DNA of 64,000 bases from Codonopsis lanceolata (lineage: Eukaryota; Streptophyta; Magnoliopsida; Asterales; Campanulaceae), in NCBI GenBank assembly GCA_013146195.2, contig CM028377.1:165829824-165893823 (forward strand), in the 5' to 3' direction. A program made the position numbers and the translations under genes. Positions 1 through 10,686 of the stretch are shown here, piece after piece (the first letter of the stretch is position 1; every line of letters begins with the position of its first letter). The notes beneath the pieces are model-generated. The model saw only the letters and a list, made by a program, of their open reading frames with translations. It was not told where the DNA came from and searched no databases.

Positions 1-874
1 GTGCTTATTGACTAGCCACTCATAAGCATCCCATCCAACTCTTTCATTCCTCCATTCTTGCCTTAAACACTTCAACCTTGGTTGCCCTAGTCACGCCCAT
101 AAAGAATTTTTGATTGATCGCCTGTGAACCCATCCCTTTTCACGTTTGTGTAAATGTCTAACATGTAACCTATTTTCAAAGATTTGGAAACAGATCTTCA
201 AATACGGTGTATGAGCCCCTTCGTTTATCACTCATGAATGTCCATTCATATTGATCTTCAAAGCCTATGTCACTCTCTAACAATGATAAGAACCAAGTCC
301 AAGAGTCTTTTGTTTCATTTTCAACTACGCATAAGCTATGGGAAACATTTGATTATTTGGATCAACCCTAACCGCCGCCAACAACTGCCCACCTTGAGGG
401 CCTTTCAAAAACATCCATCCACCCCTATAATCTTCCTACGTAACTGAAACCCTTTTTACAAGCATCAAAACAAATATAAAGCCTTTGAAATGTAGGCTTA
501 CCAAGCTTCAACATCGACAATTTCAAAACCACACTTGAACCGGATTTGACCTAAGTAATTCTAGGCAATAGTCTCTTATTTGTTGGAATTGTCGCTTCAA
601 AGTCCCTTCCAAAAGTTGTTTTCTTTTTTGCTCTATATGCTTGTTGTTTTGAGACATTAGCCTTAAGTTTGGTACACAACTCATTCTCAATTCTTTAGTT
701 CCTAAACTTGGATTTTCTTTGAATTTCTTCATGAATGTCCTTCCAATCCAACCAGGCCTAATACTTGGGTTGTTGTAAGTCCATCCACACGTGTATGAAT
801 TGATTGTAACCTTCAATTGTCATGATTTGTCATTTTGCATTGGTGCAGCATATGCACTGAACCAAACCCCATTT
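1..874 (-). pseudogene. Mutator-like element (MULE) transposase, broken, cut by window edge and gap
   Basis: Read on the minus strand from about 816 down to 1, three frames together give a MULE transposase of the plant FAR1/MuDR type. At 816-523 is the end of the N-terminal zinc-finger region (an HTC-like 'SYTCGW', then 'RPGWIGRTFMKKF') followed by the helical 'EGTLKRQFQQIRDYCLELLRSNP' block, which in this family precedes the catalytic core. Lower down come 'ACKKGF', 'IIGVDGCF' with the first catalytic Asp, 'GGQLLAAV', 'VDPNNQMFPIAYA', 'KDSW', 'FMSDKRRG' with the second Asp, and 'RLHVRHLH'. The frame changes near 520, 450, 300 and 90, and an in-frame TGA sits near 90, so it cannot make protein. 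The C-terminal third lies outside the window, and the N-terminus would be in the 875-974 gap. No terminal repeats are visible. The family call is firm. Confidence 0.85.
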
Positions 875-974
875 NNNNNNNNNNNNNNNNNNNNNNNNNN
901 NNNNNNNNNNNNNNNNNNNNNNNNNNNNNNNNNNNNNNNNNNNNNNNNNNNNNNNNNNNNNNNNNNNNNNNNNN
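875..974. other. Assembly gap (100 N)
   Basis: A run of exactly 100 N, the usual placeholder for a gap of unknown size. It separates the MULE remnant from a gypsy-element tail, so the junction is not proven. Confidence 0.99.
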
Positions 975-1078
975 TGAGAGACACCATAGTTGTGTTTGGG
1001 TATTTGTTGTTGGGTGATGACCTAACGTTGGTTTGTTATACTGCTTAGAATTCTGACGAATTCTTTTTAGGGAGAGGA
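975..1078 (+). mobile_element. 3' end of a gypsy internal region with polypurine tract
   Basis: This stretch is closely similar to 58027-58131. Both copies read 'gagacacc..tagttgtg', 'ttgggtgatgacctaacg' and 'gaattcttttta', then a purine run (1068-1078 here, 58118-58131 in the other copy) directly before the TG that opens an LTR. This is the usual end of a Ty3/gypsy internal region: end of pol, polypurine tract, 3' LTR. The coding remnant is too short to name. Confidence 0.7.
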
Positions 1079-2225
1079 TGTAAGACCCCGATTCCCCGGT
1101 TAGCTTGAATTTCGTGCAATGCGCAGATTCTTCCTTGGTTTATGGCTTATTTGATTTCTGAGAGAGTCTAGATGTGTATGAGAGATCACATTAAGACCAA
1201 AACACTTTTAAGAGATGCCATTTAGTTGTTGACTTGCTAAAGTCACAAGTCGTAATCGACGATAGTCGAAATACGACGCGATTGAGAGATTACTCTGGTT
1301 TGTGTTCTGACCTCGATTTGGTCCTAGATCTTTACATGATGATTGATTAAAATGTTTAGATGTATTAAGACTCTAGTTGGATGTATTTCTTAAGTCTTGC
1401 GATGTTTTGACGCTCGAGGATAGCAATTCTCCTTATCGCAGAAGTTTGAGATCGACCGCCAGCGCTGCCTGCCTTTCGGGAGTTCTTTTCTCCTATCTCG
1501 TTGTTCATCATCTGAGTGACATTCAGTCCTATTCTATAGCCCTTTGAAGTGTTTATAATCATTTTTATAAAGTTTACATGTGGTCACGACGCTCAAAGTA
1601 TAGTCGCCGTCATATGTTTGATTTCGCGATTCGCTTTGTTAACGTATCGCTGTATTTTCCTTACACTTAGTTTTTGTGTAACATTGGGTATGTGTTTGGG
1701 ACCTTTCATTAGTCTTTTAACATGCTTTAAAACAAGTAATTATGCTTGTTCATTCGTTGTTTCGATCGTTAGTTTGTTCTGTGTAATTTCATCCGTTATA
1801 CAACAGCATGATCGATTTTTGGTACGCTGCTGATTTGTTTGATCGAGAAACCTTCGAGAAAATTTTTGTTTGGTTTGGGGTTTTGAGGCTTCTACTTAGG
1901 ACATTTACAGTGGCAGGAGAAGAAATCGCGGCTGCTTTGTCGAATCCGTTCAAACCGAGCCATCGCAAGTGGACGCGCGCAGCGAGTACCGTAGCCATGC
2001 ACCGTAGCTTCGAGCAGCAAGGTCCCTATTTTGGGTTTTTGATGTGTAATTCCTATCCTACCCTCATTAAACCTCCTCTAAACCCCCCCTAACACCCATA
2101 CTAAGTCCTAATGATGTCCTAACACATTTGGGGAGTTGATTAAGGTTTGATTAACAATGGATTACAACTAACAATCACTAATTGTACCCATGAAATCCCC
2201 TTTGTGCCCTCACTTGTTTGGGAAG

Positions 2226-2233
2226 TATATATA
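2226..2233 (+). promoter_or_regulatory. LTR TATA box, copy A
   Basis: TATATATA within 'gggaagtatatatacac', about 1.15 kb into the LTR. Related LTRs have TATAAATA at 31217 (+) and TATATAAA at 49223-49230 (-) in the same context, just before a purine-rich leader and the donor-like site. Confidence 0.55.
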
Positions 2234-2465
2234 CACTAATCCCTTTGTAAAAATTCAGAAATCCCTCATTTCTTTCATTCTTCACAATACGTATAGAGAG
2301 GGAGAGAGTCTCCATGGAAGCTTGGAGCCCTAGCCATCTTCTTCCTCCAATCTACGACGATCCAACCGTCCGATTGCCGCCAAACTTCGGATTCTTGACG
2401 TATTCGACGAGAGGAACAACTTCACCGATCGGATTTCCATTCCTTCGTGTTTTTATTCGAGTCAA

Positions 2466-4715
2466 GTAAGCTACTAGATTCTTTATTCTCTTGATTTTGT
2501 GCTCATTGACCCTAAGGAAAACAAAGATGATTGCTATTTGAGGTCAATGAGTACACAAGCATGATGTGTGTGATTTTATTTTGATTTTTCGGATTTTTTA
2601 TGGGTGAACTTGCTAGAAACATGATTAGGTTGATTTCTATGTTCAATGGATAATGTTGTTAAGTTCAATTGATCATGATGAGTATTTGATTCCCTAAAAA
2701 TCTAGGGTTTGAATATATGTTGATGAAGTAAATGGGTTAATGGTGATATGTATGATTTTTGGAGTTTATTTGGATATTATGAATTATTAGAATCATACAT
2801 AAATATATGTTTGGGAGTTTGGAATTTAAACTTGATGAATCTTGAATTTGATTGTAAGTATGAAAGGTGAATCTTGACAATGGGTTACATGTTATAATGC
2901 TTCGTTTGACTTTTGAAAATAAAGTTGACCTTCATGTATATAAGAGTATGAAGGATGAATTTTTACAATGGGTTACATGTTGGAATACTTGATGAATCTC
3001 TATTGTTAATTGTAAGCATGAAGGATGAATTTTTCACAATGGATTACATGTGAATGTTTCGTTTGACCTTGAGAATAAGAGTTGACTTTCATGAAAATAA
3101 GAGTATGTTAATATCTAATTCATGAATTTTTGGTTGTGAGCATGTAGAATGAATTATCATTATGGTTCACATGAATAAAATGTAAGGTTTGACTTCATTG
3201 GGTTGAGTTGACTTTTATGCAATAAGAGTACGTTGGTCAACTATAATTCATGAATTGAAGGTTATGAACATGTTAGATAAATTTACATGTTGGTTATGAA
3301 TATACTAGATGAAATTTGCATCTTGTTTAGATTAATGGTTATTTTGGATGAAAGCATGCTTGAATAAATGCTATATTGTGATGCATGCTAGAAATGTAAT
3401 GGTTGACTTTAAATGTTAAGTGTTGACCTATGAACTATGTTTTGGGGTTTTGTTGGGAAAGAATGGATTGTTGGGTTGCACAATGTTGCTAACCTTAAGA
3501 ACTTAGCCATGAATATTAGTTAATGAATAATAGGAGGGCTATGATGCAAATAGCTTCTATGCCTTCAAATTTGAAAAGAGTAGAAATGACTCAACGGAGT
3601 CGATTATGGATTTATATGAACATAGAGGACTACATATTGAAATCCTACGGAATTTGGGGTAGTTTTGATGGAGGTCAAGCCTCCGAGCGTTTTCAAGTGT
3701 ATGAAGAACACTTGGGTATTAGAGACTTGATAATATCGCTCTAAGATGATTATGTGTTAGTTAGCATAGAAATGCATAACTATGTGATTTATAAGTAAAT
3801 ATCTACTTGCATGGATTAGTACGGTGTGTTGTACTTTTCCCTTTATTTGAGCATGTGAGTATATATTACCTGTGCTTGAGTTTGAGTCCAGCTGGCGGTT
3901 TTGGTTTGAGTTTTTGGCGGGACGATGCATTGTCTTCACGAATTGTGGGATTCGTGATCGCAATGGATCGCCGCGCCGGCTTTGACACACCCTCCACCGA
4001 TGGCCACGGTGGGGAAGTAGCTCATCTTAGTTAGAGTAATACACATGACTTTGATAGCTATGGAACCCGAACGAGACTGTGGGACGCCGATGCCACGAAA
4101 GGGTTATCGAGGACACGCTTGTTTCCGCAGAGTTACACTGAAACAGAAAAGAAAATCATCTTCTCGCTTATGTGGTTTATTTTATGAGCACGTATGAATT
4201 GTTGTGCTACATGGTTAATGAGATGATTTTTATGAGATGATGATTTCTTGATAAGATGTTATAGTAAAAATATAACATGCTAATGAAATGATGATTTTTA
4301 TGTTTTATGTTATACAAAAATATAACATGCTATTTATGATTAAAATGGAAACAATAGGCTCCCATTCATGAATTATTATATGAGTTGTGATAAATGAAGA
4401 ATTATGAAACTCATGGTGTAATTGGTTTATGTGGGTTGGTGGTAAAGTTGAAATGTAGAAATAACATGCTACATGTTATTGGAGTTTAGATGCATATTCT
4501 ATATGGATGACTTTATGAGAAATTGAGTAGAACTATGTTCTATGTGTTTATGAATAAGATTGGGTTTATGATGTGGATTATGTCATGAAATGTTATATCA
4601 TAAGCATGACATGAGATGTATATGTTTTATTTTAGCATAATACCATGCCATGACATTGCATCTTTAGTAGCTTACTAAGTCATTATGACTTACTCGTTTG
4701 CTTTGTTTTCCTTAG
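2466..4715 (+). other. Predicted leader intron in LTR copy A
   Basis: Donor-like CAA|GTAAG at 2466 follows the short leader after the TATA box. Acceptor-like 'ctttgttttccttag' ends at 4715. The same pair lies at matching places in copies B, D, E, F and G. No RNA evidence is available here. Splicing is inferred from conservation of both sites. Confidence 0.45.
3923..4012 (+). promoter_or_regulatory. Conserved covarying hairpin pair, copy A
   Basis: Hairpin 1 (3923-3970) has stem segments CGAT/ATCG, CATTG/CAATG and CACGAAT/ATTCGTG with loop TGTGGG. Hairpin 2 (3994-4012) has CCACCG/CGGTGG with loop ATGGCCA. Paired bases change together in the other copies (see findings). Confidence 0.65.
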
Positions 4716-5379
4716 ATTCGAGCCGAGCTAGTAACTCGAAGGAAACCGCCGAGCCTACGATAGAAGTGTAATTTTATAAAGGTTGCTACTTTAAATTATT
4801 TTTGTAGCCTTAGTTTTTGGTAAGGACGTTGGGAAAAGTGAAGTTATGTAAACTTCATGATGTGTAGTAAACTTATTTGTGAATGTAATATTTTCAATTA
4901 TGTTGGTTAATGATTATTCTTTTGGTAGCCGATTTGTGTTAGTCGAGCCATGGTGAATGTTGGTGATTTTGTTTTAAGTTATGTACGTTGATGATTAAAA
5001 TATCATGTTTGTTCTCCGGCATGTTTAGCCGTTGAGTGTGTAGACTAGAGTCTTAGACTTAGTGTAATGTTGGATTCCGGATGTAACGTCGCCGATGACT
5101 TGGTTTATTTGTGCTATATATTTGTATTGTTCTACGTGCCCAATGTTGCGGCACGTGCGTCGAATTTTTAGACCGAGAGATTAATTATCTCTTTGGTTGT
5201 ATTTAGTTTGAGCTTGTTAGCTCGGGCGCCACTGTGTTATTACATTTCGCTCGCGTGTGTTTTTAAGTTGTTGGCTATCGCCGTTATGGCCTTACCCATT
5301 ATTTGTTATTTGCTTGTTGTTTTATTATGTGTTTTGGCGTACGACCTTTGGGTTACATTGGGATCAGGTCGGGTCAAAT

Positions 5380-5515
<136 letters not shown>

Positions 5516-6616
5516 TTACATCTATTACATAAAACATCCCCCACTTTTGGTTCTATTTCAAAAAAATAATCACAAATTCTATAAATATATATGCACACAT
5601 ATATTACATAAGTTTTTTTTAAACATGTTTTTCCAAAAAAAAACTCCAAACATCCGCTACAAAAAATTAAAACTTAAGTTATACATGTATATTGTATATA
5701 TACACACATATATTGCACATCACATACCTTTTGTTAAAAAAACACGTATTTTTTTTAAAAAATTCAGAAAAATCGCTACGTACCAACAATTTAACCTCTA
5801 AAGTACCACGATTCACTAGTGGATATTTTATAAAACAACCGCGATCCACAAGCAGTAGTTATATAAAACATTTGCTACAAATTCGCGGATGTTTTATACA
5901 ACTACCGCTTGTAGATCACAGCTGTTTTATAAAACGTCTGTTGAGTCCTAGCGGTACTTTTGCAAAAAATTGAAAAAAAAAATGGGCAGTTTAAATTCAA
6001 CAATGAGTGTTATAGCTTAGATTCAACAACAAATTCAAAGAGGGCAGCTTGGCAGCTTCAATTCGGTTTGTATTGAATTCTTATTTCGAGGGCAGCTTGG
6101 CAGCTTCAATTCGGCCTGGAGGCAGGTTGGAGAAGAGAAAAGACAATGAGATGAGAAGAGAGAAAGAAGGCAGCACTCTTCTTCTAGAAATGGAGTTCTT
6201 CACGAAATGGGGAATGAGAGAGGGGGCAGTTCACGGGTTGGGGAATGAGAGAAGGGGGTGTTGGTTGGTTTAGGGAATTAGTGGAGGGGTGGGTAATGTG
6301 TAAATGTAGCTAGGGGTAGTTAGGTATTTTTATCCTTTAAATGATGTTACATTTAGGGATTTAGGTGTTACGTTTAGGTGTTCTGATAACATTTCTCGAG
6401 TCAATACTTCTATGAAGCAAACTTGGTGTTACTTAATCTAGGGGTGAGCAAATAAATTTTAAAATCAGATCGAACCAATAAAAATTAGACCGAACCAATT
6501 TATTGGTCTGGTTCCGGTTCTGAGTTTTAGTAGAATCGGATAATTGGTTTGGTCAAGATTTTGATACTAATAAATTGGTTCTAAACCGGACCGGACCTAT
6601 ATATATATTACTAAAT
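5516..6616. other. AT-rich intergenic stretch, no gene seen
   Basis: Holds short repeats only: 'tatatgcacacatatattacat'-type repeats at about 5585 and 5690; a 5814-5960 block with several 'ttttataaaac' and 'accgc' words after CACTAG, which resembles CACTA-element subterminal repeats; a direct repeat of 'gggcagcttggcagcttcaa' at about 6043 and 6091; and a 6440-6600 block rich in AACCGAACC / GGTTTGGTTC words. No coding region is convincing. Confidence 0.5.
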
Positions 6617-6870
6617 GGCTTAAATCGTAATTTGGTCACCTAGTTTGACGAATTATTCGTTAAGCTCACTCTACTATTGTTTTCCTTATTTTAGTGATTG
6701 TACTTGACATTTGGTGATAATTAGGTCATCCGGAATCGATCATTTCCGTTAGTTAAGTTGGATGGAAATTCTATCAAATACAAAAATGCCACTTTGCCTT
6801 TGGCTTGTAAAGTCAATAAGGTTACTATATTTGGCATGAAAATCATTAAGGTCACTATAAATTATAAAAC
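6617..6870. mobile_element. MITE fragment related to 10313-10532
   Basis: 'GGCTTAAATCGTAATTTGGTCACC' and 'cgaattattcgttaagctcactct' match, in reverse, the right end of the element at 10313-10532. The second terminus is not clear here, so this copy is truncated or eroded. Confidence 0.5.
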
Positions 6871-7285
6871 AAAGAAAAAAATAAATTACTAAGCTCACAT
6901 ATTTGTAAACTAAATATTAAGTTACTAGTAAAGCTAATTTTTCTGAAATTTAGTTGTTTTTATTCATTTCAATTACTTATTTAATTTATTATAAGTTTTC
7001 TGTTTTCAGAATGTATACAAAATAAATAAATAGTAAAAAATACATGAGGTAAATAGAAAACCCACTTTCTCTAAAAAAATGTTATGTTCTCAAGGTTTAA
7101 AAAAGTAAAAAAAAAATGAAAATAAATAGTTATAATATTTATTTTTATTTATAAAAATTAAACTAATATATATATATATATATAAGTTGTGACGGTTAAA
7201 TTATCATGTAAATTCCAAGTTAAAACACAATCCCGATAACAAAGGAGTTAGAGACTTAGAGTTATAATTAGGGCATACATGTACA

Positions 7286-8104
7286 CAGGGCCGTTCCTGG
7301 GCATAGGCCAAAGGAGCGATCGCCTAGGACCCAAAAAAATTAGGGGCCCAAAATTTATTTATATGTAGAGTATATATATAATATATAAATATAATATTAA
7401 TAAATATAAATAGGGAATATGGAAAACTGTCTGGAAACAAGAAACGAAAGCAAAAGCTTGATGCAATGATGCCGACAGGCGAAAGGTTGATTAGATGGAT
7501 GGGCGGACAGCGGGACAGTCGGACAGAAGGATCAAGGAGATGGAACGATCAACGATGGCCCTCGACCTCGAGATTCACTCTTCAGTCTTCATTATGCATC
7601 TATGGTCGCCAGAATAATTTCCACTCCACCTTCAGGCTCTGCTTCAGTTCGATTTCAAAGGCTCAAACCAAGAAAAACTCTCACAATCTCACTTAGTCAC
7701 TCTGCCGTTCCTCATCCATGAACTCGAAGCCGCCGACGCCGGTGAAGGACTGATGATGCAGGTACTCGCCCAATTTTCCTTATTTCAATATCAATTTTCT
7801 AAATTTTCCCCTCTCCAGGCCCTTCTCTGCTTCAGACGAATCAGATATTCAGACCCTAAACCTTCAAAGGCTCAAACTCATATTTCTTTTGGTTTAAGGT
7901 TTTTAGGGCTCGTAAAATAATTTTTTTATTGATCCACAATTTCTTTTCAAAATTATATAGTCTAAAAATTGTTTAAGTAAATAATAGATTAGAAATTTAC
8001 AAATTATTTCTTATATATTGGTGCAGCATTCCAGCATGCAATCGAGCTTGGGCCCCGTATTCGTTATTTTGCCCTGGACCTTTGAAATGTCAGGAACGAC
8101 CCTG
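7286..8104. mobile_element. Non-autonomous hAT transposon, complete
   Basis: Termini are CAGGGCCGTTCCTG on the left and CAGGAACGACCCTG on the right, 14-bp inverted repeats with one mismatch. They are flanked by a perfect 8-bp duplication CATGTACA (7278-7285 and 8105-8112), the length hAT transposases make. The subterminal 'gcctaggaccc..ttaggggccc' is mirrored by 'gggccccgtattc..ttttgccctggacc' at the right end. At 819 bp it has no transposase. The interior (about 7440-7900) is less AT-rich and reads like transcribed leader or exon sequence, including a possible splice donor 'gatgcag|gtactc' near 7761, so it may be a captured gene piece. Its source is not recognised. Confidence 0.92.
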
Positions 8105-8240
8105 CATGTACACGTACAAACGAACAAATCAAATCATTAATGTAATGCAGACTACCCAAATACTAGTTGTTATCTAAAACAATGTCCAAAGAGAAGTTGA
8201 GATTCCAAGCAGAGCAGGCTTTTTCCATTTAAGGAAAGGG

Positions 8241-9044
8241 TTAGCTCCTAGGCCTATGTTGGTTGTTTCTGATAGCACAACAATAAATGTTGTAGATGGT
8301 GACGACGAGAATGAGAACACCGAGGTTGAAGATGAGGAATAGCCTCCACAAGTGCTTCAGGTTGGCCAACACTCCAGCCTTGCAAGATTTGCAGTCGTAG
8401 CACAGTTGACTTTGGTTATTGCTCCATGTCTTGCAGTCGCTATCAGACGCCTTGAGCCCTATTTTTGGCTCCGTCCAGTAGGTTGCATTCATAAACTGGT
8501 AACCGCAGTATGTGGGTGGGGTGGTTTACAGCAACCAGACTCTAAGCGAGTCAAATGATGCTTATAAAAATCCTCGGCTTTTCTGTCATTTGCGAGATTT
8601 AGGCAGACATGAGAATCGATCAAGCACCTCTTAATCTCCTCCCAATGTTTGGCGTCAACCACATACTTCTGCAACTGACGTGAATAATCCCCAAGCCTGT
8701 ATTCCTTAAACCCTCTTTCCGATACCGCCTTTCCAACTCCCTTATTCGTGATAATCAATGTGACCACCAAAGAAACAACCAACCCAATCACCATTAAAAA
8801 CAATACCGCCGGGTAGAGGTAGAGGCACAAACGATACTCGGGTCCAGTAACCGATGATCCCAAGCAAGGAGAGGATGGCGAGGGAGATGCCTGTGAATAT
8901 GAGGGGTTTTTGCATGTCCCTTTGGCATAGGGTGGTTGTGTGGGGGTGGGTCATGTACTATAGGGAATAGCCAATGGCAATGATTGAGATGATTGGGGTT
9001 AGGATGTTCAAGGATGCGATGAGAATGTAGCTTATTTTAGCCAT
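8241..9044 (-). pseudogene. Tetraspanin (plant TET family), degraded
   Basis: Minus-strand reading from ATG at 9044 gives, over three frames, nearly a full plant tetraspanin: first membrane segment after 'MAKISYILIASLNILTPII'; 'CQRDMQKPLIFTGI' starting the second segment; a third hydrophobic stretch near 8800; the family block 'ITNKGVGKAVSERGFKEYRLGDYS'; the large extracellular loop with 'SGCCKPP' and 'LCYDCKSCKAG'; a fourth segment 'FLIFNLGVLILVVTIYNIYCCAIRNN'; and a stop at 8241. It is broken by a TAG soon after the first segment (near 8970), a frameshift near 8850 and another near 8510. Tetraspanins are four-pass membrane organisers. This copy cannot produce one. The reading passes without interruption from the GCCK motif to the following exon-like part, so no intron is seen. 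It could be a retrocopy, but that depends on the parent's intron position. Confidence 0.85.
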
Positions 9045-9118
9045 TTTTTTCTGATGAAGAGAGAATTGAAAGAGATTGCGACAAGAGAGAAAATTGAAGG
9101 GGTAATGCAAAATCCTAA

Positions 9119-9423
9119 GGTGCCGTTTGGTAATCAGGATTAAGGCCGGATAGGATTAATAAGTCGAGTTGTCTGATGTTTGGTACGCAATAGGTGGTCA
9201 GGACTAATAGCACGAGTTATCCGGATAAAGTCATTATCCCCTCACTATTAATACCAATGGGGAGGGTGGTATTATTAGTGCCCTCACTAAAAGAAATTGA
9301 GATTAACATTTGTAATTTCAAAACTACCCCCGATATACAAGTGAAGATTAATAGCGAGGACACTAATAGTACTGAGATTAATAATCCTGTTTATCTTTGT
9401 CTAACTACCAAACAAGCCCTAGG
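9119..9423. mobile_element. Possible MITE, ~300 bp
   Basis: Left end 'GGTGCCGTTTGGTAATCAGGA' and right end (reverse complement) 'AGGGCTTGTTTGGTAGTTAGA' form imperfect terminal inverted repeats of a kind common in plant non-autonomous elements ('GTTTGGTA' core). No convincing target duplication was found. The ORF inside is not recognised. Confidence 0.4.
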
Positions 9424-9736
9424 AGATCTGATAAAGAAATTGTAATGTTCAACTATAATAAATGTAGGTTATTTATAAGGTTAATTTTTCTAATGCATTT
9501 GTTTAAAAATAAATAAATTATTGCATTGAATATTAGTAATTAATTAAATTATTTTTTCTTAATTCGTGTGACATGTCAAACAAGACCATAATTTATGAAC
9601 AAATGAAGTAATTGTTTTCTATAAATTATAAGATAAATATTTATTTTGAGATTAAAAAGATTACTACAATTTTCAATATTTTAAATTAAATAACTTCTTG
9701 TTGGTCGTTGCCAACCATGTTCACTGTCTCAAAGGG
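9424..9736. other. AT-rich spacer, nothing seen
   Basis: Strongly AT-rich with no ORF, repeat or terminal motif that I can support. Confidence 0.5.
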
Positions 9737-10063
9737 CTACCTTCGTTCTTCTTCGCTATCAATAAGTCCTCTCGACATTTCGTTTGCATATCCGGTAGAT
9801 CCACCCATACCTAAATGCCCAAAGCCAATAACATAACCATCTTTTGACTTAACGCTTCTAAAGCCTAGCCCGAATTTCCTATTGGGGAGAATCAGATTCT
9901 CGTAATTGAAGGAAGACAGATCTAGGGTATGATATATGACTACACTATAGATTTGAGTCAAAACATTGAGAACATGAGCGAAATCTCTAAATCTAAAATT
10001 TAAAACCAGGATTGGCTCCATCCAGATGGATAAATTGACTTTGGGTGTAGAATTGGAGGACAA
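9737..10063 (-). pseudogene. Fragment resembling a plant beta-lactamase-domain protein
   Basis: The 108-codon minus-strand frame contains 'FGLGFRSVKSKDGYVIGFGHLGMGGSTGYANE'-type sequence (about residues 64-95). The pattern G-F-G-x(n)-G-x-V-I-G-F-G-H-x-G-x-G-G-S-x-G is typical of the C-terminal part of class C beta-lactamase-like (serine hydrolase) domains, including plant proteins of that type; the H-x-G motif sits in 'FGHLGMGG'. Only this short piece remains; the catalytic SxxK and YxN regions are absent and flanking sequence is AT-rich. It is probably a gene fragment. The call comes from motif memory, not alignment. Confidence 0.45.
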
Positions 10064-10312
10064 TTATGAGTGATGTGGTTATTGTTGATTTTCGTTGGGG
10101 CAACGAAAATGACATTTAACTTGGATGCTTTGTTGTCGACGGAACGAGGAAAATAAACACGTTAGAGATGATAAGAGTACTTTGAAAAAAAATTTAAGAA
10201 AAGGCCAACATAATCATTTATAAAATTTATACTTTCTAATTATTTTCTCCGTATTTTATTATTTTGAAGCATAATGCTTTTATAAATAAGTTTTGTACTA
10301 TTATTATCAATT

Positions 10313-10532
10313 GACTTAAATCACAATTTGGTCATCCTACTTTGATATATATAAAGTAAAGAGAGGGCATTTTCGGGTTTAAAAAAATTAAGCTTTCCAT
10401 CCAAAAAACTGGATGGGGTGATCAATGTGAGAAGTAAGGTCAAGTATAGTGACTAAAGTGAGAAAAAAAAATAGCAGAATGAGCTTAACGAATAATTTGT
10501 CAAACCAAGGTGACTAAATTGCGATTTAAGCC
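10313..10532. mobile_element. MITE with long terminal inverted repeats
   Basis: Left end 'CTTAAATCACAATTTGGTCA' and right end (reverse complement) 'CTTAAATCGCAATTTAGTCA' match over about 20 bp, then continue as diverged 'CCTACTTTG' / 'CCTTGGTTTG'. No ORF. The same termini occur at 6617. Confidence 0.7.
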
Positions 10533-10686
10533 TTTCTAAATTAATATTAATCTAACTCTAAACATAAATAGTAAATTTCTATTTGTTTTTTTCTTGGTCG
10601 TTAAGATTATTATGAGTTTTAATATCTAATCTAACCTTATGGGAAATACCATGTCAAAGTAAGTTACATTTTTACATTTTTATTGA

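Noticed and set aside
8352..8558. Plus-strand 68-codon frame over the tetraspanin remnant
   Set aside because: The minus strand gives a clear tetraspanin; the plus frame is its shadow.
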